Below are positions 8,171 to 16,676 of a stretch of 23,274 bases of DNA, piece by piece. How positions within the stretch are numbered: position 1 is the stretch's first letter; each line of letters starts with the position of its first letter. The notes beneath the pieces were generated by a model. The model made no database searches. It had not been told where the DNA came from and saw nothing but the letters and a program-made list of their open reading frames with translations. Source of the DNA: Methanobacteriota archaeon (GTDB lineage: Archaea > Thermoplasmatota > Poseidoniia > Poseidoniales > Thalassarchaeaceae); contig PBHZ01000024.1 in the NCBI GenBank assembly GCA_002719615.1, positions 1-23,274 of the forward strand, given 5' to 3'. Made by a program: the position numbers and the translations under genes.

Positions 8171-9346
8171 TTATTTTAGCCACGCTTCGAATGAACATAG
8201 TCTGAGTGTTGGACCATAATCACGTTTAATTTTTAATTCTGGTTTTGGTTTGTTTATGAGACACTCAGGGAGTAGTTGTTGTAAGATTTGATTTGTTGTT
8301 TCAATTTCTTTTTCCTCAACAATTAGTCTTCCCCTAATTAACGAATGGGAGGTATTGTCTAGAAGAGGAATCAGTTGAGGCAATAATTCTAACGTTCGAT
8401 GGGGAAGGTTAATCAAAATCATATCCCATTTTCCAAGATAATCTGGACCTGAGACTAGATCCAAGGCGTCGGCTATTCCAATCAATCGATTTGGATATAT
8501 CCAATCAATTTTTTTTGCAATTTCTGGATAGGGTCTTTTATCCCATTTTGACATGTTTTCAAAAAGAATTTTGACGGCTTCTTGATTTAAATCCGAAGAA
8601 AGAAGGTTTCCCACCAAGTCGGGTTCTGATAATAATGAAGATACAGCAGGCCCGACACCACAAAATGGATCACAGACATTAATTGGTCGATGAAGTAGAT
8701 GTTTCAATTCTTTGGCAAATAGTAGAGTTTCTTGTCTTTCGGTTTGTAATTTTGTAGAAAAATAAGCCTTCATTGGATCGCATATTATTTTCAAACCGGA
8801 CTCTTTTATTGTGACTCTTGTTTTGCACAGCTCTTTAGGTATATTTTCCAAAATTATCTGACTATCGTGTCTAACTCCTATGGGAATTAACTGTCTGATA
8901 CGAAATTCTCCCTTGACTCCATGGTCGGCTAATACTAATCTTATATTCGGATGTGAAATTAGTTTTGCATTTGCAATTTGAGAAGAAAAGGAGAGGATTT
9001 GTTTATCTAATTTAATTATCATCATGTCTCCCACAAATTCGTGAGATGTTGGCCATAATTGTTCAAATTTTTCATAACTATTCTTATCTATTAATGAGGA
9101 TAAATGAGTTAACCAGTCAGGATTTATCCGGCTATCGAACTTGTAATTTGCATTGATTATTTCATATTTAGATAATTCATCAGGAAAATCATCTGGCAAA
9201 TTTGTACTCAGAGGAATTAAACGATATTTATCGTCTTTACTTGGATAAATCAATTTACCATCAGCCAACCAATTATTATTTTTTAGTAATAGTAGTACTT
9301 GTTCGACTTCACGGTTCGGTACTTGGAGGTGCTGCATCATATTCAT
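8171..9346 (-). CDS. trm5: tRNA (guanine37-N1)-methyltransferase, Trm5 family
   Basis: This 391-residue protein has the Trm5/COG2520 architecture. It uses S-adenosylmethionine to methylate N1 of G37 next to the anticodon, which prevents +1 frameshifting. Visible motifs, in order: HEFVGDMMII at 102-111 (family: E-x-V-G-D), a VKGEFRIRQ stretch near 144-152 with the conserved arginine region, YFSTKLQTER at 195-204 (family: Y-F-S-x-R-x-x-T-E-R), the SAM loop CDPFCGVGP at 225-233, and NLPH at 313-316 (family: N-L-P). A long N-terminal domain, residues 1-100, is poorly recognisable. A TYW2-like aminocarboxypropyl transferase is a related alternative, but the NLP motif favours a methyltransferase. 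The ATG at 9346 sits directly against the dph5 reading frame; ATG codons at 9340 and 9337 are also possible. No Shine-Dalgarno is evident. Confidence 0.85.
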   Translation of the reverse strand: MNMMQHLQVPNREVEQVLLLLKNNNWLADGKLIYPSKDDKYRLIPLSTNLPDDFPDELSKYEIINANYKFDSRINPDWLTHLSSLIDKNSYEKFEQLWPTSHEFVGDMMIIKLDKQILSFSSQIANAKLISHPNIRLVLADHGVKGEFRIRQLIPIGVRHDSQIILENIPKELCKTRVTIKESGLKIICDPMKAYFSTKLQTERQETLLFAKELKHLLHRPINVCDPFCGVGPAVSSLLSEPDLVGNLLSSDLNQEAVKILFENMSKWDKRPYPEIAKKIDWIYPNRLIGIADALDLVSGPDYLGKWDMILINLPHRTLELLPQLIPLLDNTSHSLIRGRLIVEEKEIETTNQILQQLLPECLINKPKPELKIKRDYGPTLRLCSFEAWLK

Positions 9347-9374
9347 GACGGGGGAGGGCGTAGCCGGCTTCAGA

Positions 9375-10193
9375 ATGACGGTGGCGAATGTCCTTTCTGG
9401 TTTGTGGCTAATAGGTATTGGTCCGGGAAATTTACAACAGATGACTTTGGAGGCTAAAGAAATTGCAACAAAATGTTCTAAGAGATATTTAGAAGGATAT
9501 ACAGCAATTTTACCAAAGGATCAAGAAGATGAACTAGACAATATGATTGGTGAATGGAAGAAAGTCATGAGAGGAGAGATAGAGAATCCAAGAAAAATCC
9601 TAGATGAGGCAAAAAATGAGGCCGTCTGTATACTCGTTGTCGGAGATCCAATGCAAGCCACCACCCATGTTGACTTAGAGATGTATTGCCATGATGAGGG
9701 AATAGATTTTAACATTATACCAGGACTATCGGCTACTTCTTTGGCAGTTTCCATGTCTGGTTTACAATCATATAAATTTGGAAGGCAGGTAACACTTCCA
9801 TATCCTTATGGAAATTATTTGGCTACTTCGCCTCTTAAATTAATACAAAAAAATCAAATCAATAATTTACATACACTTGTATTATTTGATTTGGATCCTA
9901 GCGGGATGGGTTTTGAAATTCCTCAACCAATGATGCCTTCAGAAGCTATCGAAATATTGCAGAAAATGTATGAGAAATTAAGTGATGAAGAGGGTTTATC
10001 GAATGTTGAGTCGCCTCTTACTTGGGATGGAATATTACTAAGTGACCTTGGAACTAAAGAACAGAGAATTACTTCAGGGAGTTTAAATGAATTGTCAACT
10101 CGAAATGTAGGTACCATCCATTGTATGGTAATCCCCGCAAATTTTTCAGAAATGGAAAAGGAAGCATTCAATCGTAGACGCATAGTGGAGTAG
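9375..10193 (+). CDS. dph5: Diphthine synthase Dph5 (SAM-dependent, EF-2 diphthamide biosynthesis)
   Basis: The enzyme trimethylates the 3-amino-3-carboxypropyl-histidine of translation factor EF-2 on the way to diphthamide, a pathway specific to archaea and eukaryotes. It belongs to the tetrapyrrole-methylase-like fold. Visible motifs: WLIGIGPGNL near the N-terminus (SAM-fold strand 1), the RYLEGYTAIL segment, VVGDPMQATTHVD in the middle (the family signature G-D-P-x-x-A-T-T-H), and PGLSATSLAVSMSGLQSYKFG. Length is about 260-270 residues, as usual. The start is uncertain: ATG 9345 overlaps the trm5 start codon by two bases, ATG 9375 clears it, and TTG 9402 would give the usual family start directly at M-W-L-I-G. 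I chose 9375. The 569-residue orphan follows 13 bases downstream, a likely operon. Confidence 0.93.
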   Translation: MTVANVLSGLWLIGIGPGNLQQMTLEAKEIATKCSKRYLEGYTAILPKDQEDELDNMIGEWKKVMRGEIENPRKILDEAKNEAVCILVVGDPMQATTHVDLEMYCHDEGIDFNIIPGLSATSLAVSMSGLQSYKFGRQVTLPYPYGNYLATSPLKLIQKNQINNLHTLVLFDLDPSGMGFEIPQPMMPSEAIEILQKMYEKLSDEEGLSNVESPLTWDGILLSDLGTKEQRITSGSLNELSTRNVGTIHCMVIPANFSEMEKEAFNRRRIVE

Positions 10194-10206
10194 GTTAGGT
10201 TATACT

Positions 10207-11916
10207 ATGGCAAAGCCCCCAGCCGAAGTTAGTTTTCCGGGCGATAAAAATCGTAGAAAAAAGGTGAGGGTTAGGGGAATAAAAAAGGCATCAAAGGACA
10301 TTCAAAAAAGATTGGAAAAAAATTTAAACGAATTATTGGAGGATCCTGAAATTTTTTTACCAGACATAAAGGGAACTCTTGGGAAAAAAACACTGTTTGG
10401 TAAAAACAAAGATTTGATGGCCATTACTTTACAAGATATTGACATGGTGTCAAAAAAGAGACACGATAAAAAATGGTTAACCAAAAGAATGACTAAAAAG
10501 AGTGGGGATGTAGTTTCACGAGCCTTGGCAGGTAGTTTATTGGCTGCTTCCGGAGATGATTTTTCGACAGTATCTGTTTTCAAGAATCCTTTATTTGGAT
10601 CTGCAAGTTACATTCGAAGAGGAGGAGGTAAACAAAGCCACTTAGCAGGAATTCAAAATTTTAATCATTCGAAATTAAGGATGTTGGTTTGGGATGATCA
10701 TGCGAAAGCGGGGCAATGGTTTTTTTCATGGGATAAGGGATTTGTTTTTACTGGTAATAATCCTGATCCTCCTGATGAATGGATAGAATATGTACTGAGA
10801 AATGCAACTATCGAATTAACAGGTAAAGAAATAAAATATTCAAAGGGCTTAGATAAGTCAATAGTTGAAAATAAATTGTTTACAGACAATGGTTGGTTAA
10901 GATTAGAATTTGAAAATGGCGTTACTGTTGGTATATCCAAAGAGTCTCTGATTGGCACTAAAGAGTCGTTTGTTCAAAGCGTTGCGATGTCAATGATGCC
11001 TCCAAAAATTAGTTCCATTGTGAAATCAGAATGGATTTGGAAACCAGAAGGGTGGCCGAAGGATAAAGAATTGCCTAATGAAGGAATGGAAAGAGTTGAA
11101 GAAGTTATTCAACAATGGTTGTTGATGATTTATGATGATAAGAAATTGGCAAATGCTTGTAGAATTAGTATATTAAATTCGATTAAAGAAGGTTTTGTGG
11201 TCGGAAGTTCTTGGTATCATTCAGAAAATATGGAAATGATGCTTGAGAATATGAATGGAAGTCAGGAGGAGAAAGATGCCATTGCCTGTGTCATTGATTC
11301 TCTTGGAGACGGGATTCACGTGCGGGCTGATGGAGTAGTAATACATTTAGAAGAAGAAGTAGTACGTTTTGAGGATACTTCTTGTCATCCTGTATTGGTG
11401 GCTCTTTGGCCTGAATATGGACATGTTATCCTAGAAAATCTATATGAAATTAAAGATGATGAGGCTCAAATTATAATTGAATCACAAAATCAAAGAAAAC
11501 AGGGATTTGGAGCGTTTTTAAAGGAATTGAAACAATCAATTTCTATTTCAAAAAGATTGGATCGATTGCCCTGGAAGGAAGGGGATTTAGTATCGCCTTT
11601 GAGTTTTGCAGACTTCCTGGTAAGAAGTGCAGTAGAAAATGGTGTTGCATCAACTGTTTCAAAGGCTAGGAAGGGGAAAAATCTGGAAATGGCGATGGGT
11701 TGGGCTTGGTTAAATGTCCATGAAAGAACTGAGTCTGATGCTTGGAGATTTGATGAATCTAGTAGAGATAAAGGAGGAGATTGGGTACCTGCATTACGTG
11801 CTCTTTGGGATGCCGCTGAAGATCTACTACTAAACGATAATTTAGAAGCTGTTGTAGATTATAAATCAGCAATGAAGTGGTTAGCAGAAGTTTCAGGTTC
11901 AAAATTTAATGATTAG
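10207..11916 (+). CDS. Conserved-looking hypothetical protein, 569 residues
   Basis: I do not recognise this protein. It is probably cytoplasmic, with no signal peptide or membrane segment. Residues 1-110 are strongly basic (lysine runs around 14-35 and 82-98), consistent with a nucleic-acid- or ribosome-binding tail; that is inference. The body contains a glycine/basic patch RRGGGKQSH (137-145) followed by KLRMLVWDDH (156-165). It is Trp-rich and acidic toward the C-terminus, for example GWAWLNVHE. The ATG at 10207 lies 13 bases after dph5, so the two are probably co-transcribed, which would hint at a translation-related role by association only. Its TAG stop overlaps the TAA of the convergent lysE-like gene by four bases. 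Composition matches its neighbours, with no sign of recent transfer. Confidence 0.85.
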   Translation: MAKPPAEVSFPGDKNRRKKVRVRGIKKASKDIQKRLEKNLNELLEDPEIFLPDIKGTLGKKTLFGKNKDLMAITLQDIDMVSKKRHDKKWLTKRMTKKSGDVVSRALAGSLLAASGDDFSTVSVFKNPLFGSASYIRRGGGKQSHLAGIQNFNHSKLRMLVWDDHAKAGQWFFSWDKGFVFTGNNPDPPDEWIEYVLRNATIELTGKEIKYSKGLDKSIVENKLFTDNGWLRLEFENGVTVGISKESLIGTKESFVQSVAMSMMPPKISSIVKSEWIWKPEGWPKDKELPNEGMERVEEVIQQWLLMIYDDKKLANACRISILNSIKEGFVVGSSWYHSENMEMMLENMNGSQEEKDAIACVIDSLGDGIHVRADGVVIHLEEEVVRFEDTSCHPVLVALWPEYGHVILENLYEIKDDEAQIIIESQNQRKQGFGAFLKELKQSISISKRLDRLPWKEGDLVSPLSFADFLVRSAVENGVASTVSKARKGKNLEMAMGWAWLNVHERTESDAWRFDESSRDKGGDWVPALRALWDAAEDLLLNDNLEAVVDYKSAMKWLAEVSGSKFND

Positions 11917-12509
11917 TGGGGTAATGCAATCCATAATGCAACTCCAAAAAGAGAAAATCCTAATGAATAATTAAGCCACTTTACTTTGTTGGGTGTATTG
12001 AAAAAGCCTCGTAAAATTGTTCCAAAATATGACCAAGATAGTACCGCAGGTAAACCAAAAAATAAATTTAGAAAAACAAGTGCTATTTTACCAATTAACC
12101 CCGGCCCAAAAAGAGTAAATGGAATTGCCATTAATACAAGGAAATGAATCCAAGCTTTACCGTTTACTAACTGTAGTAATATCCCTGTTTTAATTCCCAG
12201 TAATTCAGTATTCTGTTCATATTCAATCGTTCTAGCCGTAGCAATTTTATAAGCCAAATATGAAATATATATAGCTCCAAAATAAGTGAGGATACGGAAT
12301 ATTTCTTCATTCTTTTCAATAAGATCTGCAGCAATTGCAACGAATATTCCCAGAGTGCTCCAACCTATTGCCATGCCTAATGTAAGAGGGATTGTATTTC
12401 GAAATCCATGTTGAGAGCCATGTGCAGCACACAACAAATTATTAGGCCCCGGAGTAAAACACATAGGTATAATGAAAATTAATACTGGAAACAGGCCAGT
12501 AGATGACAT
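11913..12509 (-). CDS. LysE/RhtB-family amino-acid exporter
   Basis: This 198-residue integral membrane protein has about six hydrophobic segments. The family's N-terminal signature is present as FTPGPNNLLC (18-27), followed by a G-x-x-x-A-x-G-type helix (GMAIGWSTLGIF). Known: LysE/RhtB proteins export amino acids such as lysine, threonine, homoserine lactone or cysteine derivatives, driven by ion gradients. The substrate cannot be read from the sequence. It starts eight bases after the stop of the upstream Cys/Met PLP enzyme on the same strand, so the pair is almost certainly one operon. That suggests export of a sulfur amino acid, its precursor or a breakdown product. The 3' end converges with the 569-residue orphan and overlaps it by four bases. 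Confidence 0.85.
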   Translation of the reverse strand: MSSTGLFPVLIFIIPMCFTPGPNNLLCAAHGSQHGFRNTIPLTLGMAIGWSTLGIFVAIAADLIEKNEEIFRILTYFGAIYISYLAYKIATARTIEYEQNTELLGIKTGILLQLVNGKAWIHFLVLMAIPFTLFGPGLIGKIALVFLNLFFGLPAVLSWSYFGTILRGFFNTPNKVKWLNYSLGFSLFGVALWIALPH

Positions 12510-12517
12510 TGGCTAAT

Positions 12518-13720
12518 TCACGCCCTAGTCATAAGAAAATTCTCTGAAATAGATAATGCTTGATTTATGTCGGCCCAAATATCTTCAATATCTTCAATAC
12601 CTACGCTCATACGTACGAATCCAGGTAAAATACCATTTTCATTTCTTACTTCCTCTGGAATAAACATATGGCTTGAATTAAAAGGACATTCAATAAGGCT
12701 TTCAACGCCTCCAAGGCTTGTTGCTTCTAGTGTAATTTTTAAAGATTGTATAAATTTTAAAGCGGCGGCATCTCCTCCTTTGATAACAAAAGATATCATT
12801 CCAGAGCCTTTTGGGATTATTCTTTTTGCAATGTCATAGTCTTGATATGTTGGTAAAGATATGTGATTGACATACTCTATAAAATGGTGGTTAGTCAGTC
12901 TTATGGATAGTTCTTCAGCGTTTGATACATGTATTGGCATTCTTGCATGAAGAGTTCTCATTCCTCTTTCTAACAAATAGCACATATGAGGATCCGCTGC
13001 ACCTCCAAAATGAACCTTTTTAGGAAAAATTTCAGCAATTAATTTTCTTTTACCCACGACAAAGCCTGCAATTAAATCTGAATGCCCTCCCAGATATTTT
13101 GTACCTGAATGGATTACTAAATCAAAACCATGCTTGATTGGATTACAAGCCCAAGGTGAGGCAAATGTGTTATCAACGATGGAAATTAAATTGTGTTTGT
13201 TTGCTATTTCTGCCATTGCATCTAAATCACATACTTTTAGAACGGGATTTGATAGTGTTTCTACATATATCATTTTTGTATTTTCTTTTATTGCTGCTTC
13301 GTAAGATGAGGGGTCTCTCATATTTGCCATTGTTACCTCAATTCCAAATCGTGGTAAGTCTTCAGTCAATAGCCCATAAGTGCCGCCATAAACATCCGGA
13401 CTGGCTATAATATGGTCTCCACTAGATAAAAGTCCGAGAAGAGTTGTTGAAATTGCGGCCATACCGCTTGCAAATACTTCACCATCTTCTGCCCCTTCCA
13501 TTGCCACCAGTTTGGTAACAACGGCTTCTGAATTAACACTAGATAATCTAGAATATAACAATGTGTGCTGTGCTCCCGCAGCCCATCCAGCATACCTATC
13601 CTCAGTTAGTCTGTAAGTTGAAGATAAAAATACAGGAGTATTTACTGCATCACCAATTGGATTTGTACCTGAATGAACAGATTTGGTGGCAAATCCTGTT
13701 TGGCGTTCACCGTCCTCCAT
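12518..13720 (-). CDS. Cys/Met-metabolism PLP-dependent enzyme (methionine gamma-lyase / cystathionine gamma-synthase family)
   Basis: This 400-residue fold-type I PLP enzyme carries the family's landmarks. These are YSR at 56-58 for cofactor phosphate, FASGMAA (83-89), the Tyr stacking loop DVYGGTYG (109-116), Asp183 in IVDNTFASPW that contacts the pyridine nitrogen, and Lys208 in SGTKYLGGHSD that forms the Schiff base. The family includes methionine gamma-lyase, cystathionine gamma-synthase, cystathionine gamma-lyase and O-acylhomoserine sulfhydrylases, and which one this is cannot be settled here. Odd point: the usual R-x-x-N-P-T after the YxR motif is replaced by RLSSVNSEA, unlike the paralogue at 14830, which keeps NPT. 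The ATG at 13720 faces the cystathionine beta-synthase gene across an 80-base divergent promoter region. A LysE-type exporter follows eight bases downstream. My preferred inference is a lyase or sulfhydrylase with a role distinct from the plus-strand pair. Confidence 0.85.
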   Translation of the reverse strand: MEDGERQTGFATKSVHSGTNPIGDAVNTPVFLSSTYRLTEDRYAGWAAGAQHTLLYSRLSSVNSEAVVTKLVAMEGAEDGEVFASGMAAISTTLLGLLSSGDHIIASPDVYGGTYGLLTEDLPRFGIEVTMANMRDPSSYEAAIKENTKMIYVETLSNPVLKVCDLDAMAEIANKHNLISIVDNTFASPWACNPIKHGFDLVIHSGTKYLGGHSDLIAGFVVGKRKLIAEIFPKKVHFGGAADPHMCYLLERGMRTLHARMPIHVSNAEELSIRLTNHHFIEYVNHISLPTYQDYDIAKRIIPKGSGMISFVIKGGDAAALKFIQSLKITLEATSLGGVESLIECPFNSSHMFIPEEVRNENGILPGFVRMSVGIEDIEDIWADINQALSISENFLMTRA

Positions 13721-13800
13721 GGTTGCGGATAGGTGTTAAGGTCATCAATTATTGCATTATCAATGGCATATTTCAAAGCGATAAATCAGTAGCGTGGCAT
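13721..13800. promoter_or_regulatory. Divergent promoter region between the PLP-enzyme/exporter pair and the transsulfuration pair
   Basis: This 80-base gap must hold promoters for both directions. On the plus strand, GCATATTTCAAA (13766-13777) is centred about 30 bases before the ATG at 13801. On the minus strand, GCAATAATTG (13755-13746) is centred about 31 bases before the ATG at 13720. Both fit archaeal TATA boxes for leaderless or short-leader transcripts, and neither start has a Shine-Dalgarno. No clear palindromic operator is evident. The boxes are tentative. Confidence 0.35.
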
Positions 13801-14829
13801 ATGAGTTTGCCACCTGGTGTGTTTAATGATGTAGTTGAAGCAATAGGAAATACTCCTTTAATAAGGCTCAATAAAGTTACTTCCCATCTGAAAAAATCTG
13901 AAATTTGGGTTAAGTTAGAAAGATGTAGTCCAGGAGGTTCGATAAAGGATAGGATAGGCTTACAAATGGTTTTACAGGCTGAAAAGGAAGGTTTATTGAA
14001 ACCGGGTGGAACTATAATTGAAGCCACTAGTGGGAATACAGGTATTGGTCTCGCTATGGTAGCTGCACAAAGAGGATATAATTGTATATTTACAATGCCT
14101 GATAAAATGGCACAAGAAAAAATAGATCTGTTACGTGCTATCGGTGCTGAAGTACATATTTGTCCCACTGCTGTTGATAAAGAAGATCCTAGGTCCTACT
14201 ATGAAGTCGCTGCTAAACTGGCAAAAGAGATAGAAAATTCCTGGTATCCAGATCAATATTCTAATTTGGCAAATCCTTTAGCACATATGAATAGTACAGG
14301 ACCCGAAATATGGAGACAGACTGAAGGGGAATTAACACACTTCGTTGCGACTATGGGAACTGGGGGGACGATTTCAGGTTGTGGAAATTCTCTGATAATA
14401 CAAGCAAAAAAAGATGGTAAATCTCCTCCAAAAATCGTAGGTGTTGATGCTAAAGGATCAATATTGAAAGAATATTTTGAAAGTGGTACAATAGGAACCC
14501 CTCATACATACAAAGTAGAAGGTTTTGGAGAAGATTTCATTCCTCCTGCTACAAACTTTGATGTGATTGATGAAATAAGAATGGTGAATGATGAGGATTG
14601 TTTTAAAATGTGCAGAAGATTGGCTAAAATGGAAGGTTTATTTTGCGGAGGTTCATGTGGAGGAGCATTGAAAATTGCCTTAGATTTGGCTGAAGAATAT
14701 GATTATTCAGATAAGAAAGCTAAGATAGTAGTCATTTTACCGGATTCTGGAAATCCTTATTTATCAAAACTATATAACGATAATTGGCTCAAAAATAATG
14801 GTTTTGACATATCAACATGGGGTGAATAG
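13801..14829 (+). CDS. Cystathionine beta-synthase (catalytic core only)
   Basis: The 342-residue protein is a fold-type II PLP enzyme of the cysteine synthase/cystathionine beta-synthase family. Lys49 in PGGSIKDR is the Schiff-base lysine. TSGNTG (76-81) is the substrate loop and GTGGT (186-190) binds the cofactor phosphate. Features favouring cystathionine beta-synthase over O-acetylserine sulfhydrylase are CPTAVDKEDPRSYY (121-134), DQYSNLANPLAH (151-162) and GEDFIPP (243-249). It would condense homocysteine and serine to cystathionine. C-terminal regulatory CBS domains are absent. The reading frame is open upstream to 13561, but that stretch lies inside the divergent PLP gene, and homology begins right after ATG 13801. 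The stop is followed immediately, with no gap, by the ATG of the gamma-lyase gene, so both steps are co-transcribed. Confidence 0.88.
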   Translation: MSLPPGVFNDVVEAIGNTPLIRLNKVTSHLKKSEIWVKLERCSPGGSIKDRIGLQMVLQAEKEGLLKPGGTIIEATSGNTGIGLAMVAAQRGYNCIFTMPDKMAQEKIDLLRAIGAEVHICPTAVDKEDPRSYYEVAAKLAKEIENSWYPDQYSNLANPLAHMNSTGPEIWRQTEGELTHFVATMGTGGTISGCGNSLIIQAKKDGKSPPKIVGVDAKGSILKEYFESGTIGTPHTYKVEGFGEDFIPPATNFDVIDEIRMVNDEDCFKMCRRLAKMEGLFCGGSCGGALKIALDLAEEYDYSDKKAKIVVILPDSGNPYLSKLYNDNWLKNNGFDISTWGE

Positions 14830-15987
14830 ATGAAGAAAATTGGAGATTCAACTAGATCAGTGCATGTTTCTGCTGAACCTGACAAATATACTGGCTCAGT
14901 ACAGATGCCTATTTATCAAACGTCAACATATGTTCAAGAAGATTTTGCAATACACAAGGGATATGAATATGCTCGTACACACAACCCGACAAGAGCTTTA
15001 GTAGAGGCTGCTATTGCAGAATTAGAATCTCCTGATGTGCAGGCGTATGGCACTGCTTTTGCATCTGGTATGGCAGCAATCACCACTATAACTCAAATAC
15101 TGGAATCGGGTAATCATATTATAGCTGCTTCCGATCTATATGGAGGTACAGCACGTTTATTCGATCAGGTTTTGAATAAATTTGGCATTGAAACTACATA
15201 TAGTAACTTAAATGATGGAGACTTGGAAAAATGTGCTACAGAAAATACAAAAATGCTGTGGTTAGAAAGTCCAACAAATCCATTGTTAGAAATTCATGAT
15301 ATAGAAAAATTATCAAATATTGCACACAAAAATGGATGGATTGTAGTAGTTGATAATACCTTTGCAAGCCCCATCTTACAACGGCCATTGGAACACGGAG
15401 CAGATATTGTTGTACATTCAACAACAAAATATATTGCAGGTCATAGTGATTTGATAGGAGGTTGTGTTATAACTAGAGATGTGGATATAGATAAACAGTT
15501 AAAATTTCTTCAAAATGCATTAGGAGCAGTTCCTTCACCAATGGATTGTTTTCTTACTCTAAGAAGCATTAGAACATTAGCAATTCGAGTAGAAAGGCAT
15601 TGTGATAATGCTGAAAGGCTTGTCCAAAAACTTTCTCAACATCCAAAAATAACGAGGCTTTTATATCCCGGTCTGAAAACTCATAATGGCCATGATATTG
15701 CAAAAAAACAAATGCAAAGATATGGGGGTATGATATCAATTGAAGTTATTGGAGGAGAACAGGGGGCTAGGAAATTTGCTAGCGCATCAAAACTTTTTAC
15801 TACCGCTGAGAGTCTTGGGGGAGTAGAGAGTTTGATTAACCATCCTTGGAGCATGACACATGCGGCCATACCGAAAAAACGTAGAGAATCTATAGGAATT
15901 ACTCCCGGGTTAGTACGTTTGTCGGTTGGGATAGAAGATTTTGAAGACTTATGGGACGATATTGTTAATGCTTTAGAATTTATCTAA
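14830..15987 (+). CDS. Cystathionine gamma-lyase (or cystathionine gamma-synthase) family PLP enzyme
   Basis: This 385-residue enzyme is of the Cys/Met-metabolism PLP family. It keeps the canonical signature EYARTHNPT (46-54), FASGMAA (77-83), DLYGGTARL (102-110), VDNTFASP (174-181) and the Schiff-base Lys200 in STTKYIAGHSD. The C-terminal SLGGVESLINHP is standard for the family. Its start codon abuts the stop codon of cystathionine beta-synthase, which argues that it cleaves cystathionine to cysteine, 2-oxobutyrate and ammonia, completing reverse transsulfuration from methionine-derived homocysteine. Sequence alone does not exclude the reverse-direction synthase (MetB). It is a paralogue of the minus-strand gene at 12518-13720 but clearly diverged from it. 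The TAA overlaps the stop of the convergent YczE-like gene by four bases. Confidence 0.87.
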   Translation: MKKIGDSTRSVHVSAEPDKYTGSVQMPIYQTSTYVQEDFAIHKGYEYARTHNPTRALVEAAIAELESPDVQAYGTAFASGMAAITTITQILESGNHIIAASDLYGGTARLFDQVLNKFGIETTYSNLNDGDLEKCATENTKMLWLESPTNPLLEIHDIEKLSNIAHKNGWIVVVDNTFASPILQRPLEHGADIVVHSTTKYIAGHSDLIGGCVITRDVDIDKQLKFLQNALGAVPSPMDCFLTLRSIRTLAIRVERHCDNAERLVQKLSQHPKITRLLYPGLKTHNGHDIAKKQMQRYGGMISIEVIGGEQGARKFASASKLFTTAESLGGVESLINHPWSMTHAAIPKKRRESIGITPGLVRLSVGIEDFEDLWDDIVNALEFI

Positions 15988-16658
15988 TTATTAAAAAAAA
16001 TATCAATTTTTTTGGTCAATTGGAGACATATGGCTACAGTATGGCCAATAAATATGGCAAAAATAACCGTTCCTAGACCAACAGTCCCACCAAGATAATA
16101 CCCTAATAATAATACACTTATCTCGATACTGGCTCTAACCTTAGCTACTGGAATATTAGTAATTCTTTGAATACCAGTCATCCAGCCATCTCTTGGACCT
16201 GGCCCCAAATTCGCAGTCAAATACAAACCACTTCCAATACCGACAAATATTGTTCCGATTAATACTTGGATAATTTGTAAAACATAAACTTCTGGTTTTG
16301 GAAGATGTGGGAGCATTACATCTATTGCTAACGCAATTAATATGGCATTCAAAATTGTACCCAATCCTGGTCTTTCTTTAATTGGAATCCACAACAAAAG
16401 AACAAAAGCGCTTACAAGAAATGTGGTTTGTCCTAATGTCCAATTTATTTGTTCTGCAATACCTTGAGCCAATACAGTCCAGGGTGCTACCCCAAGTCCT
16501 GCAGCAACAATAATTGCATCTCCGGTTCCAAAAATCCATAAACCGATAATTAAGATAGTTATTGTACTAAATTTTGGTTTCAACGACATTGGATCTGAAG
16601 AACTCCAATTGGTAGATGGAACTTTTTTTGCTGGTTTGAAGAGGTTGTTCCAGTTCAT
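15984..16658 (-). CDS. YczE-like membrane protein (COG2364 type)
   Basis: The 224-residue protein has about five hydrophobic segments after a polar 30-residue N-terminus. Two internal signature stretches mark the family: GLGVAPWTVLAQGIA (54-68) and the related ANLGPGPRDGWMTGI (149-163). This pseudo-repeat is typical of the YczE/COG2364 membrane proteins, related to the YitT family. Function is unknown in the family; transport has been suggested without proof. The ATG at 16658 lies 18 bases after the stop of cutA on the same strand, so the two form a probable operon. The 3' end overlaps the transsulfuration gene by four bases. Confidence 0.75.
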   Translation of the reverse strand: MNWNNLFKPAKKVPSTNWSSSDPMSLKPKFSTITILIIGLWIFGTGDAIIVAAGLGVAPWTVLAQGIAEQINWTLGQTTFLVSAFVLLLWIPIKERPGLGTILNAILIALAIDVMLPHLPKPEVYVLQIIQVLIGTIFVGIGSGLYLTANLGPGPRDGWMTGIQRITNIPVAKVRASIEISVLLLGYYLGGTVGLGTVIFAIFIGHTVAICLQLTKKIDIFFNN

Positions 16659-16676
16659 TGTATGGCCGTGAAGGTA

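Noticed and set aside
13561..13800. 80-residue N-terminal extension of cystathionine beta-synthase
   Set aside because: It overlaps the 5' coding part of the divergent PLP gene, has no homology-like motifs, and the family match starts right after ATG 13801.
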